A DNA stretch of 64,000 bases from Flabesymbios commensalis (GCA_964017125.1 OZ024915.1:16794480-16858479), one strand, 5' to 3'; shown: positions 47,529-58,549, counted from the stretch's first letter. Numbers and translations are program-made. Notes: generated by a model from the sequence alone, not told the origin.

Positions 47529-48178
47529 CATCGGATTGATCAGACCAGCGAGACAGATAGATAGTGATCTCTTTGCCGTGTCGTCCTCTCCGAGGCCGTG
47601 GATGGATGTATTTGCTTTACCCGAAAAATCCAACATGGCGGTGACTGAGAGCGATTCCGACCCCAAGGTTCGAAAAATGTCCATAACTTTTTAGTGGAAC
47701 TAAAATGTTACTGATTCAAAAAAACTATTTTTGACCTGATTACTCCCCGATATTTTCCGATATGACAGTCCAAAGAAATGTCCCACGATTTTGTACGCGG
47801 TCAATCTGTGGCTGAGACCTGTTTCAGTCACTGGTGCTAGTTATCTCTGTCCTCCATGGGCACGGGACACGTTTGTTTTTCAATCTGAAAAAACGACATC
47901 CCTCTCTGGCGTTATCTGGTGTCATACTGGACGTTCTATCGATATTGCTCGCTGAAGCTGCAGTATTCGGATGTAGACTATGCCGTTTTTTGGCATCTAT
48001 TTGGATATTTGTAGCCAAACTGAACACCATATTTTGAGCTGTTTTTTTTTGTATTTACCACATTATTGTTGAGTTATGATTTTATAAATTAATTAGATTT
48101 TGTTGTAAACACATAGAAATGTCCTGCAATACGGACAATGGCTTTACATTATTACCAAGCATAACCTTACACTAAGGA
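47529..48178. other. Intergenic, open frames without known domain
   Basis: Overlapping short frames on both strands at 47824-48037. No domain recognised and no splice sites to support exons. Confidence 0.4.
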
Positions 48179-48410
48179 CTAAACCCTTACAGCTCGAGGA
48201 TTGACTTTAGACGTAAAAATCTGACGTCCACAGACGTCAGATTCTGACGACTAAAGTTGCTCCCCGCACTGTAAGAGTAAAATATTTATAATGGACGTAG
48301 ACCCATAACATAGGTATTCAAATGAATCGGAAAAGCTAACTAAGACGTTTATTGAAAAAACCTTTGGTTGCAATGATTTTTACAAATTAATTCAGTACTT
48401 TAACGGTTAA
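48179..48410 (-). mobile_element. Tb element, 232 bp
   Basis: TAAA-CCCTTACAG to TTTAACGG-TTAA. The double hairpin GACTTTAGACGTAAAAATCTG / AGATTCTGACGACTAAAGT is near the left end; CATAACATAGGTATTCAAAT marks the minus orientation. Confidence 0.75.
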
Positions 48411-48436
48411 AGCCCATACCCAGCCTTCCCGATAAC

Positions 48437-48526
48437 GGACAGTAAACACGAGACGTAAACGCATCGCTGGCCCACCGTCTGCGACGCCAGCCCAACCAAA
48501 ATTAGGGCAACGTGTCGTGTTTGCTG
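48437..48526. repeat. P1 palindrome
   Basis: GTAAACACGAGACG to CGTGTCGTGTTTGCTG; centre CGTCTGCGACG (complement loop GCA). The inner right arm is partly lost. Confidence 0.75.
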
Positions 48527-48664
48527 CAGCAATGATAAGCGTGGTCGACGGAAATCACCGATAGAACATTTATCGCTAGATTATCATATCCCTGTGTTCA
48601 TTTTCTATTTATCTGTTTATTGTGCTGCTATCAACTTTTTATGATTATAGTCATGATAATTTGC

Positions 48665-48772
48665 TCCCGGCAAACACGAGACATTCACCCAATGTTGTTT
48701 TAATGTTTGTACCACCGTCTGCTACTCTGGCCCAACGTGTACACAACATTGGGTCAATGTCTCGTGTTCGCC
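48665..48772. repeat. P1 palindrome joined to the minisatellite
   Basis: CCCGGCAAACACGAGACATT to CAATGTCTCGTGTTCGCC. Its last four bases, CGCC, are also the first bases of the 32-bp array that follows. Confidence 0.75.
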
Positions 48773-49348
48773 ATAGTTCAATTAGTGCTATCGCTTATTA
48801 CGCCATAGTTTAGTTAGTGTTATCGATTTTGACGCCATAGTTCAATTAGTCCTATCGCTTGTGACGCCATAGTCCAGTTAGTGCTATCGCTTGTTACGCT
48901 ATAGTTTGGTTAGTGCTATCGCTTGTGACGCCATAGTTCAGTTAGTGCTATCGCTTGTTACGCTATAGTTTGGTTAGTGTTATCGCTTGTGACGCCATAG
49001 TTCAGTTAGTGCTATCGCTTGTTACGCTATAGTTTGGTTAGTGCTATCGCTTATTACGCCATAGTTCAGTTAGTGCTATCGCTTGTTACGCTATAGTTTG
49101 GTTAGTGCTATCGCTTATTACGCCATAGTTCAGTTAGTGCTATCGCTTGTTACGCTATAGTTTCGTAAGCTCTATCGCTTGTTATGCCATAGTTCGGTTA
49201 GTGCTATCGCTTGTTACGCCATTGTACAGGCAGTGCTATCGTTTCTGAGGCCATTGTTTGGTTAGTGCTACCGCTTGTTACGCCGTAGTCCAGTCAGTGC
49301 TATCGCTTGTTACGCTATATAGTTCTGTTAGGGCTACCACTTCTTCGA
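48769..49348 (+). repeat. 32-bp minisatellite, ~18 units
   Basis: Unit form: CGCYATAGTTYRGTTAGTGC + TATCGCTTGTKA. Two unit types, CGCCATAGTTCAG and CGCTATAGTTTGG, alternate in the middle of the array, making a 64-bp higher-order period (about 48865-49175). Edge units are more diverged. It lies about 450 bp upstream of the aquaporin exon. Confidence 0.9.
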
Positions 49349-49561
49349 ATCATGTGTCTCGATGGCAGTTTCACCTGATTTTTATGGCACCATCTTCAAG
49401 AAGTCCAATTAATTTACTCTGAATTGCAGGCGATCTTAGGCATGATCTTAGACATATGATAAGTTGAGATGGCCACATCATATGCCTAAGCATTTGGAGT
49501 GTAATCCTCGGTAAATAAAATATTTCTAAACATCTCTTTTACGATGTATATATTTCATGTT

Positions 49562-49752
49562 TTAACCCTTTAGCCGCCAAATTATTCAATTTGAACATTA
49601 TTCAGATTTGACAAAATTGAAGGCAACTTTTTTTCAAATCTTCCTGATTTAATGTTACATTTAATCTTTAACGTGTTTAAAATGTGGTATATAATGTGGT
49701 GATGAAAAAATGAAAACCCGAATATATGCGGCACCGGCGGTTAAAGGGTTAA
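49562..49752. mobile_element. Ta element without hairpin, beside a splice acceptor
   Basis: TTAA-CCCTTTAGCCGCCAAATTA to GGCGGTTAAAGGG-TTAA, 191 bp. Compared with 41716 it passes directly from CAATTTGAA to ATTATTCAGATTTGAC, so the ~60-bp hairpin is absent. Its right TTAA ends 43 bp before the aquaporin exon. Confidence 0.8.
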
Positions 49753-49766
49753 ATGCATAGTTCTGT

Positions 49767-49795
49767 CTGACTGGCATTACTTGTTTTGTTTGCAG
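49767..49795 (+). promoter_or_regulatory. Branch point and splice acceptor of the aquaporin exon
   Basis: CTGAC at 49767-49771 suits a branch site, followed by a T-rich tract (TTACTTGTTTTGTTTG) and CAG at 49793-49795. The whole acceptor region sits between the Ta element and the exon. Confidence 0.75.
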
Positions 49796-49803
49796 ACACA
49801 GTC

Positions 49804-50174
49804 ATGCCTGAGTTATCACTGGGCACCATAATGGAGCGGGAGATCAAATCCATTCAGCTGTGGCGGAGCATCATCACGGAATGCTTAGCAACCACTTTTT
49901 ACGTCCTCATTGGCTGCTTAGCAACGCTGAACTGGGAGCCGCAAGTATTTAGCGTTGTGGGACTTACGTCATCAGATCTTGTTTACATCAGTTTTACTTT
50001 TGGACTTGGAGCATGCGCTCTCACACAGTGCTTCGGCCATATTTCCGGTGCTCACATGAACCCTGCCATTACCATGGCAACGCTTTTGACCTGTAAGGTG
50101 ACCCCGGTACGTGGAGCACTGTACATGGTGGCACAGTGTGGAGGAGGCATAGCAGGCGCAGCATTACTTTACGG
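49804..50174 (+). CDS. Aquaporin (AQP4 / big-brain type), first coding exon
   Basis: A membrane channel of the MIP family; orthodox members pass water, and insect big brain also acts in neurogenesis and ion conduction. The exon runs from 49796 (after CAG) to 50174 (before GTAAGT) and ends two bases into Gly124, so the next intron is phase 2. I start at Met1 (49804), eight bases into the exon, though the frame is open through the acceptor and an upstream coding exon cannot be ruled out. Visible parts: N-tail 1-18, WRSIITECLATTFYVLIG (helix 1, 20-42), helix 2 (58-76), GHISGAHMNPAIT with the first NPA box at 86-88, and helix 3 (102-123, AQCGGGIAGAALLYG). Phe66 lines up with the aromatic pore residue of AQP1. 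The second half, with the second NPA box, was not found in the window. The C-terminal part of the exon is closest in my memory to Drosophila bib. Confidence 0.93.
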
Positions 50175-51269
50175 GTAAGTAAAATAAAAAATGGGCATCT
50201 TTGGTTATTATTCTCTCAACTAGAACAATATTATCTTACGAGCAGCTAGCTTGCATTACATTTTTCATAAAAAATGAGCATTTTAAAAATCCTATTTCAA
50301 TTAGTAAATCAAACAGTGTCTTATCACGCATTGCCGCAATTCTCGACTTTAGTTGATTAAGATGACTTAGAGTGTGAGGCAAATGAAAAAGAAAATCATT
50401 ATTATTTAAACAGTTCCATGGATATCTGCGTTTTCAGCTTTCAGTTGTTCTATAGGGTTTTAATTAGAATTAAAACAAAGAAAGGATGAAGCCACCGAAG
50501 CGTCTCTGTAAATAATAGGTATTCCCAGCTCTCTTTTATCTGGGTCATTATTCAATTCCCAGCAGACTGCCATGTGAGGGCGAGTGAAGTTAAGCGAGGT
50601 AGATTTGTGCCCCGAGACATATGCCCGGGGTCTCACTGCACGAATAGCAATACGGTACATTGCATAAATCAAAGACACTCTCCGGGATGAGACTCTTTGG
50701 GGCACGGGTTACGCCGGTTTCCTGATTGTTTATCTTGTATAGCCTACTACTCTTATATCATGGGAACACATAGCGTGAATGAGGAGTATAGAATAGATCT
50801 ACTTTTTTCGTTAGTTTTGATAAGAAACGTAATCATTACCAATATTTAGATTTGGTGTTCTTTACAGTGAGTGCAAGGGATGTTTTCCCTTATATCCCGC
50901 GCCGGTCGCATGATCTTCGCTGATTTATCAGCTGGTTTTTATGTGATTCGGCAAACACAATTTTCTAAAACAATTAAAACATCCTTGAAAATTTCGCAAA
51001 ATGTATTGAGTGTTTTAGAAGTTAGATCATTTGAAATTTAGTAAATCTAAAATTATGACGTCCTTCTATAAACTCATTATATCTTTTGGAAAATTGTATG
51101 AGAATGTGTTGAGAATTGACTTACAAATTGGCGAAAATCATGCGATCCTGGTTCATCAGTTTTAATGTGAATTTGGGTATTATTACTCATTAGATTAAAT
51201 AGGTTCATTATGCTATTCACTCCTTCTCAGCAACATAAAAAAGTTGGAGATGTATTTTACTACCAGATA
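50175..51269 (+). other. Aquaporin intron, start
   Basis: GTAAGT donor at 50175. Holds a Tc relic at about 50320-50365 (GCATTGCCGCAATTCTCGAC). A moderately GC-rich piece at 50460-50720 has a minus-strand open frame without known domain. No further aquaporin exon seen. Confidence 0.6.
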
Positions 51270-51690
51270 ATAACTCTCACAACGCTGACAGGTTTTGTAT
51301 AATGTATAAACCAAGGTGACCAATTTGAAATCGCCATAAACGTCTTAACCCTTTAAGCCCTCACGATGCCTCAAAGCATCATCTTGCATCTCTGAAAAAA
51401 TACTTAATTTCCTACAACTAGTGGTTTTAGAGCGACAATTTTCGTGGAACTGTCTTAAAAATAACAACTTTTTTATTTTTCACCCATTGTAAGTCATTTT
51501 CATTCACTACAAGTCGAGAATTGCGACAGCAATTCGCGGCTTGTAGTGGATGAAGGTGACAATGGTAAATTCAGGCTTGAAAGGGTTAATCAGCTCTTTC
51601 CGCTTCATTTGAATACCTATGTTATGGGTCTACATCTGTTATATATATTTTACTCTTTCAGTGTGGGGATCGACTTTAGACGTCAGATTA
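51270..51690 (+). mobile_element. Tb element split by a Tc insertion
   Basis: The left part 51270-51344 (CTCACAACGCTGACAGG ... CCATAAACGTC) and right part 51590-51690 (CAGCTCTTTCCGCTTCATTT ... GACTTTAGACGTCAGATTA) join as in intact Tb copies. The hairpin's right arm is missing. Confidence 0.75.
51345..51589. mobile_element. Tc element, 245 bp, with clean TTAA duplication
   Basis: TTAA-CCCTTTAAGCCCTCACGATG to GGCTTGAAAGGG-TTAA, inserted in the Tb copy above at its CGTCTTAATCAGC site. The hairpin CACTACAAGTCGAGAATTGC-GACA-GCAATTCGCGGCTTGTAGTG is nearly perfect. Confidence 0.85.
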
Positions 51691-51731
51691 ATGTTCGGAA
51701 AATGTATTGAAAATGGCATTTATTATTTGCA

Positions 51732-52044
51732 AAAAGTAATGAAATGAATGGGGTTTTAGGCCACCTTTGTGCACATATAGGCCAAGAGAACCTCATAAGG
51801 ATGGTGAGGTGAAAAAGATAACACTGCCCTCCAGACTCAGGATTCGAAATTCGAACCCTGGCGGCCTGAGGCCGAGCTTGCTACCTCTCGGTCACAGAGG
51901 CTCCGCACAATATTGAATCTTCACGAGTGAGCAGGGAAGAAACATTTTGTTTCTTTGAAATTTGAATGCCAGAGCGGGGTTCGAACCCGCGATCTCTGAT
52001 TTTCCAAGCAGGCAGTTTTAACCACTGCACTTGGCCCCCGCCCC
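51732..52044 (-). mobile_element. SINE-1, head type 2, with target duplication
   Basis: TTATTATTTGCA (51720-51731) and TTATTTTTTGCA (52045-52056) flank it. On the minus strand the first head has GTGCAGTGGTTAAAACTGCC and GCGGGTTCGAACCCCG, then the AAAGAAACAAAATGTTTCTT linker, a second head (GAGGTAGCAAGC / GGGTTCGAATTTCGAATCC) and the 3' part ending CATTTCATTA. Confidence 0.85.
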
Positions 52045-52940
52045 TTATTTTTTGCACATGTGCGCATATTGTGTCTAGACAATCTAATCAGACTTATCTG
52101 ATTAGACACAAGCGTTCACACATTTAGACATCAACATCAGATATTTGACAAGATTGTTTTCTTTCAAATTACCGTGTGAATATATTGGAGTTGTGAATAT
52201 GGAGTTGGATTACCGTGTGAATATATTTCCAATTCTATGGCTGATTATTTTAAATATTGTGATATTGAGGTTTATGCCTACTCTATGTGATTATTTATCG
52301 GTTAAAATGTTGGCCGTCTCTCTAAACGTAAACAGTGATTTATCACTTTGTTGTTATAAACACAAGCTCAATATGCCAGTCATAAACATGATAAAAAAGC
52401 GTTACAGATTTCTTTGCCAGTCACAAATAATTATTTTTAATCAATTATACCCCCAGCGGAATAACCCTTGGTAGGCCTACTGTGATAGGCGTGGCTATGT
52501 TTAGAAGGTCACGTAAACATTATTTCGACATGATTAACAGAGATTCAATAGGAATATGAACGTGCTTGATATATCAGGCAATATGAACAGAAATAATTTA
52601 TCAGATTATCAGACTTCGATATTGACACTATTAGATTTCGACTAATGAAACCGAAGCTGACGTCGGATGAGAGCAAAAGCTGTGAACCGAGCTGAACTGG
52701 CAGAGACGGAAGAGATATAATATGTGCTCATGGACACCTATAACTTCAACTTTGTGCACCGATATCAAAATTAAATATTCAAAGTGAAGATAAACCTTTG
52801 ATTACAAAGGCATGCGTCACCAGATTAATGTGGTGATGAAAAGTTCAATCTGTGGCCTGGTGAACATTTATTTATACTCTGTGGTTATTTACGTAGTGTT
52901 TATGAGTCACATGGTGACACTGAAAGGCATTGTTTGCTGC

Positions 52941-53052
52941 CAGCCGAGTGAACACAAAATATTTGTATAACCTTCATACAACGTTGGCCCAACGTCTTCG
53001 ATGTTGGCCCAACATTGTATTATTGTTATACAAATGTTTTGTGTTTACTGGG
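52941..53052. repeat. P1b palindrome (copy at 55174-55285)
   Basis: CGAGTGAACACAAAATATTT to ATGTTTTGTGTTTACTGGG; centre AACGTCTTCGATGTT (complement loop C-GAA-G). Confidence 0.8.
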
Positions 53053-53060
53053 AGAACCTG

Positions 53061-53369
53061 GGCGGGGCCCTAGGGTAGTGGTTAGCACCGCTGCCTTTCA
53101 CGCCAGAGTTCGGGGTTCGGTTCCCGGTCTCGGCGGTTTGAAAGAAACAAAAATGTTTCTTCCCCATCCACGTGTGAAAGTCAGTATTGTGGGGAGCCTC
53201 CGTGACCGAGAGGTATCGTGCTCGGCCTCAGACCGCCAGGGCTCGAGTTTCGAATCCTGTGTCTGGAGGACAGTGTTATCTCAATCATCTCACCATCCTC
53301 AGGATGTTCTCCTGGCCCAGTTTAGCCTATATGTGCACGAAGGTGGCCTAAAGCCCGATTCATTTCATT
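53061..53369 (+). mobile_element. SINE-1, head type 1, with 17-bp target duplication
   Basis: TTTACTGGGAGAACCTG is present at 53044-53060 and 53370-53386. First tRNA-like head: TAGGGTAGTGGTTAGCACCG (A box) and GGGGTTCGGTTCCCGG (B box). Linker AAAGAAACAAAAATGTTTCTT. Second head: CCGTGACCGAGAGGTATCG and GAGTTTCGAATCCTGTG. The 3' part ends CCCGATTCATTTCATT. The target includes the last bases of the P1b palindrome, so the SINE came later. The open frame over it (ending SEALS) is incidental. Duplicate at 55294-55602. Confidence 0.9.
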
Positions 53370-53507
53370 TTTACTGGGAGAACCTGCAAACATCTGAGGC
53401 TCTCAGCTGATGGTTGTCTAGAGTCGTGCCAGCGTCGAAGATATTGTTCCTCTGTTAAGTGTATGCTGGGCCGCCAGCAGAGACTGTGGTCAAGTGCCAA
53501 ATCAACA

Positions 53508-53751
53508 TTAACCCTTTCCGCGCGGGGACCGTCTTTATACGCCAGAATCTGACGTCTGTAGACGTCAGATTCTGACGTATAAAGACGACCCCCGCACATA
53601 AAGAATTGAAAAAATTATAATGGTCGTAGATCCATCACATAGGTATTCAAGTGAAGCCGAAAGAGCTAACAAAGACATTTATGATAATTGTAAATTGAAA
53701 AAACCCTTTGGTCTCCATGATTTATACAAGATTAATTCGGTGTTGTTAGGG
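53508..53751 (-). mobile_element. Tb element (copy at 55741-55984)
   Basis: TTAA-CCCTTTCCGCGCGGGGACCG at the left. Double hairpin: CGTCTTTATACGCCAGAATC, then GACGTCTGTAGACGTC, then the complement arm. The right end TTGTTAGGG is eroded. Confidence 0.75.
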
Positions 53752-53773
53752 TGTTCGCACGAATTTGACTGTA

Positions 53774-54019
53774 TTAATCCTTCAAGTGTTAATCTTGAAC
53801 AACCCATAACCGCTTGACGCGACCATAGTCGTTTTTTTAATTCGTTTTATATGCGTTAAAATCGCAGTTATTCGGAACAAAATTTGTGCTTAATCATCAA
53901 ATGTTGGGAATTATTCCTCTCAAATTAAACAAATTTGAGCATTTTTCACCGAATTGAAGTCAATTGTGAGTCAAGTGGGTGAGAAATTAAATTATTTAAC
54001 TTGGCGCTTTAAGGGTTAA
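53774..54019. mobile_element. Diverged Ta element (copy at 56007-56252)
   Basis: TTAA-TCCTTCAAG to GGCGCTTTAAGGG-TTAA. The hairpin is reduced to GAATTGAAGTCAATTGTG and TCAAGTGGGTGAG. The segment TTCGGAACAAAATTTGTGCT matches other Ta relatives. Confidence 0.65.
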
Positions 54020-54255
54020 CATCGTTTCACCTATATATTCACGTTATATATAGTGGTGATAGACAATTACACATACATACAAAATGACACGTGGACACAT
54101 ACCTTTAACGTTCATATAATCACTTTAAATAGTAATCTACCTTTAATGGTTAAAATTGTGATTCAACTAGCGATATTAAAAAGATATTGTCATTCTGTTG
54201 GGCCAGAGATCTGATATCATGTGTTACATCTCTATTGCGGCTGCGACTCGATAAT

Positions 54256-56488
54256 CACTGCACTTGGCCCCCGCCCCTTATTTTTTGCACATGTGCGCAT
54301 ATTGTGTCTAGACAATCTAATCAGACTTATCTGATTAGACACAAGCGTTCACACATTTAGACATCAACATCAGATATTTGACAAGATTGTTTTCTTTCAA
54401 ATTACCGTGTGAATATATTGGAGTTGTGAATATGGAGTTGGATTACCGTGTGAATATATTTCCAATTCTATGGCTGATTATTTTAAATATTGTGATATTG
54501 AGGTTTATGCCTACTCTATGTGATTATTTATCGGTTAAAATGTTGGCCGTCTCTCTAAACGTAAACAGTGATTTATCACTTTGTTGTTATAAACACAAGC
54601 TCAATATGCCAGTCATAAACATGATAAAAAAGCGTTACAGATTTCTTTGCCAGTCACAAATAATTATTTTTAATCAATTATACCCCCAGCGGAATAACCC
54701 TTGGTAGGCCTACTGTGATAGGCGTGGCTATGTTTAGAAGGTCACGTAAACATTATTTCGACATGATTAACAGAGATTCAATAGGAATATGAACGTGCTT
54801 GATATATCAGGCAATATGAACAGAAATAATTTATCAGATTATCAGACTTCGATATTGACACTATTAGATTTCGACTAATGAAACCGAAGCTGACGTCGGA
54901 TGAGAGCAAAAGCTGTGAACCGAGCTGAACTGGCAGAGACGGAAGAGATATAATATGTGCTCATGGACACCTATAACTTCAACTTTGTGCACCGATATCA
55001 AAATTAAATATTCAAAGTGAAGATAAACCTTTGATTACAAAGGCATGCGTCACCAGATTAATGTGGTGATGAAAAGTTCAATCTGTGGCCTGGTGAACAT
55101 TTATTTATACTCTGTGGTTATTTACGTAGTGTTTATGAGTCACATGGTGACACTGAAAGGCATTGTTTGCTGCCAGCCGAGTGAACACAAAATATTTGTA
55201 TAACCTTCATACAACGTTGGCCCAACGTCTTCGATGTTGGCCCAACATTGTATTATTGTTATACAAATGTTTTGTGTTTACTGGGAGAACCTGGGCGGGG
55301 CCCTAGGGTAGTGGTTAGCACCGCTGCCTTTCACGCCAGAGTTCGGGGTTCGGTTCCCGGTCTCGGCGGTTTGAAAGAAACAAAAATGTTTCTTCCCCAT
55401 CCACGTGTGAAAGTCAGTATTGTGGGGAGCCTCCGTGACCGAGAGGTATCGTGCTCGGCCTCAGACCGCCAGGGCTCGAGTTTCGAATCCTGTGTCTGGA
55501 GGACAGTGTTATCTCAATCATCTCACCATCCTCAGGATGTTCTCCTGGCCCAGTTTAGCCTATATGTGCACGAAGGTGGCCTAAAGCCCGATTCATTTCA
55601 TTTTTACTGGGAGAACCTGCAAACATCTGAGGCTCTCAGCTGATGGTTGTCTAGAGTCGTGCCAGCGTCGAAGATATTGTTCCTCTGTTAAGTGTATGCT
55701 GGGCCGCCAGCAGAGACTGTGGTCAAGTGCCAAATCAACATTAACCCTTTCCGCGCGGGGACCGTCTTTATACGCCAGAATCTGACGTCTGTAGACGTCA
55801 GATTCTGACGTATAAAGACGACCCCCGCACATAAAGAATTGAAAAAATTATAATGGTCGTAGATCCATCACATAGGTATTCAAATGAAGCCGAAAGAGCT
55901 AACAAAGACATTTATGATAATTGTAAATTGAAAAAACCCTTTGGTCTCCATGATTTATACAAGATTAATTCGGTGTTGTTAGGGTGTTCGCACGAATTTG
56001 ACTGTATTAATCCTTCAAGTGTTAATCTTGAACAACCCATAACCGCTTGACGCGACCATAGTCGTTTTTTTAATTCGTTTTATATGCGTTAAAATCGCAG
56101 TTATTCGGAACAAAATTTGTGCTTAATCATCAAATGTTGGGAATTATTCCTCTCAAATTAAACAAATTTGAGCATTTTTCACCGAATTGAAGTCAATTGT
56201 GAGTCAAGTGGGTGAGAAATTAAATTATTTAACTTGGCGCTTTAAGGGTTAACATCGTTTCACCTATATATTCACGTTATATATAGTGGTGATAGACAAT
56301 TACACATACATACAAAATGACACGTGGACACATACCTTTAACGTTCATATAATCACTTAAAATAGTAATCTACCTTTAATGGTTAAAATTGTGATTCAAC
56401 TAGCGATATTAAAAAGATATTGTCATTCTGTTGGGCCAGAGATCTGATATCATGTGTTACATCTCTATTGCGGCTGCGACTCGATAAT
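54256..56488 (+). repeat. 2,233-bp tandem duplication, copy 2
   Basis: Offset exactly 2,233 from copy 1. I found only two differences: 53651 G versus 55884 A and, near 54125/56358, TTTAAA versus TTAAAA. The right break (AATCA/ACAGTACTG) shares only CA with the start of the unit. Confidence 0.95.
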
Positions 56489-57714
56489 CAACAGTACTGA
56501 GCTCGAATCCTGGCCGCCTCGTCGGATATTTGTCATCATGGTTGTGCATATACACTGATATATATTGCTTCAAACTGTTCAAAGGTACGAGGTGTGCAGT
56601 GATGTTTATTGTGTCGTATCAATAAAACTAATTTGAAGTCATTCGATAAGAGTATGGCATAGTAATATTCAATACTTACAACTAATAAAAAATGAATAAA
56701 TATTTAAATTAAATAGCTTGGTACTCTAAGGGTTAGCCCACGTGTGTTTGGTTTTCTGTCTCGATCATAACATGTCGCTGACGATACACAGCTAGCCGCA
56801 GCTGATGACTCAGCATTAAGCTCCGACGTCTGACATGCCATGGCAAAAGGAGAAGAAAACAAATGTTTTCCAATTATAGATTAATCATGTACTAATGTAG
56901 TTTTGGTAGAATTAAAAAAGCTGGGTCAGAATCGAAATTTTGACTCTTGAATCTTTTCTAAATTTGTGTGTCCACAATAATAGATGGAATCACATTAACC
57001 GGTGTTAATCGTGGTGAATGAATGTCGCTGTTTTAACATTTAAACCAATTTTAATTGGTAGTTTTGAGATAAAGTCAATAAGTTTATAGAGGCATCATTT
57101 ATCACATGTTAACAGACTAACTCTTAAACCAGACAGAATTGTTCAATAACATTTTTAGTGTTATTGCTGAATTACTAGAAAATAGTGCTTGTAAAAAATT
57201 ATCATCTTTCCATATATAGAATCAAACATTCCAAAATGTAATCACATTTTTCGTTAGTAAAATCTCGTTTAAAATATTTATAGCTAATATTTTAAAAGTG
57301 GTTGTTTTATCTTGTCCATTTAATGACGCTTTAAGAGAAATCACGTCGCATTTGCTTAGCTGATTTACGAGCTGATATGAACAGATTAACTGCACAGTAA
57401 TCAGGTAATACAAATTCCAAGATGGCGCACAATAAACTGTTCATGGAGAAAACGCTGATTCAACGATGACCCAGCGTCTTGTTTACCGAATTTCTCTCTA
57501 TCGAGCATTCCATGCAGCTGTGATATTTACTTTTTAACACCCCAGATATTCCTGGACTGGTCGGATCCAGCCGACGTCCCGCCCCGCGAGAGCACGCTGA
57601 CAAATTGACTCCCCGGGGGCCAGGCATTATAGCCTGCACCTCTTCCCCTTCTCACCCCGCACACATGGCTCTCAGTAACTTTACGCGGAGTGACATTGCC
57701 TGGTGAACAAATGA
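56489..57714. other. Intergenic/intronic, little recognised
   Basis: 56513-56605 matches 3460-3545. A right end of a TTAA-type element (GGTACTCTAAGGGTTA) lies near 56721-56736. A P1 scrap (GATTCAACGATGACCCAGCG) lies at 57455-57474. Confidence 0.5.
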
Positions 57715-58012
57715 AATGAAATGAAATGAATCGGGCTTTAGGCCACCTTTGTGCACATATAGGCTAAACTGGGCCAGGAGAACCTCCTGAGGATGGTGAG
57801 ATGATTGAGATGACACTGTCCTCCAGACACAGGATTCGAAATTCGAGCCCTGGCGGTCTGAGGCCGAGCACCCTACCTCTCGGTCACGGAGGCTCCCCCA
57901 AAATATTGAATCTTTACGAGTGAGCGGGGAAGAAACTTGAAGGCCAGAGTGGGGTTCAACCCCGTGATCTCCGACTTTCCAGGCAGGCAGCTTTAACCAC
58001 TGCACCACTATG
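57715..58012 (-). mobile_element. SINE-1, head type 2
   Basis: On the minus strand: GTGGTGCAGTGGTTAAAGCT and CACGGGGTTGAACCCC (first head), a shortened linker (GAAACATTTTG part absent), second head with GAGGTAGGGTGCTC and AATTTCGAATCCTGTG, and 3' end CATTTCATTTCATTTCATTT (57715-57734). Confidence 0.85.
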
Positions 58013-58136
58013 TAGAGAATCGTTCTCATAACCTCTCAATCATAAAAAAGGTTGGCATGTTAGACTTTTTTTGTTATGTGGTGTTTACACTTTTCTGAGG
58101 TGTGCAAGATTAACAGCATTGACAGAAAACATATGC

Positions 58137-58210
58137 AGCCGACAACTTTGGCTTAATGTCAGCCCAGCTTCTATGACGCTGGGCTGACATTAAGCTGGAG
58201 TTGTCTGTCA
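58137..58210. repeat. P1-like palindrome with short ends
   Basis: GACAACTTTGGCTTAATGTC and GACATTAAGCTGGAGTTGTC around CAGCTTCTATGACGCTG. No CAAACAC ends. Confidence 0.7.
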
Positions 58211-58549
58211 GTATGTCGCTGGAGCTTACCATCGTTTATCTCACACGGTTAGTGGCCCATCAACGTTCCACAGGCACGCACAAATCGCCCTGTGTTTTGT
58301 CTAGAATCCTTTACGAGCTGCCCAAATGCTAAGGCTGCTGATAGCTAAACGCTGGTGAGGAGGGAGTAGGTATCGTACAATAGGCTAGACGATTTAAACC
58401 GGTGACGTTTTCCCACTCGTACCAGCAAATATCTTTCAAAAGAATAAGACAAATGAATGCAAAGTTCATGGAAACTTGTATTTTGTGTTGGTTATATACT
58501 AAAGTCAGTTACGTCGACAAATCTCAATCAAGAACACTATTTTTAAAGC

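Larger units (their letters stand above)
52023..54255 (+). repeat. 2,233-bp tandem duplication, copy 1
   Basis: It starts inside the first head of the SINE-1 copy (CACTGCACTTGG) and is followed directly by copy 2. Contents: AT-rich unique sequence with a 109-codon frame of no known family (52145-52474), a P1b palindrome, a SINE-1, a Tb and a Ta element. A perfect inverted 11-mer (TCTAATCAGAC/TCTGATTAGAC region) lies at about 52082-52107. Confidence 0.95.

Noticed and set aside
50460-50705. Second aquaporin exon or a minus-strand exon
   Set aside because: No second NPA box, no helix pattern, and no splice sites that fit phase 2.
52145-52474. 109-codon frame present twice (also 54378-54707)
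   Set aside because: It is duplicated only because the whole 2,233-bp block is. No domain, no codon-level conservation evidence, AT-rich.
53015-53410. 131-codon frame with GSLRDREVSCSASDRQ, also on other strands elsewhere
   Set aside because: The same peptide recurs wherever SINE-1 lies; it is tRNA-like SINE sequence read through, not a protein.
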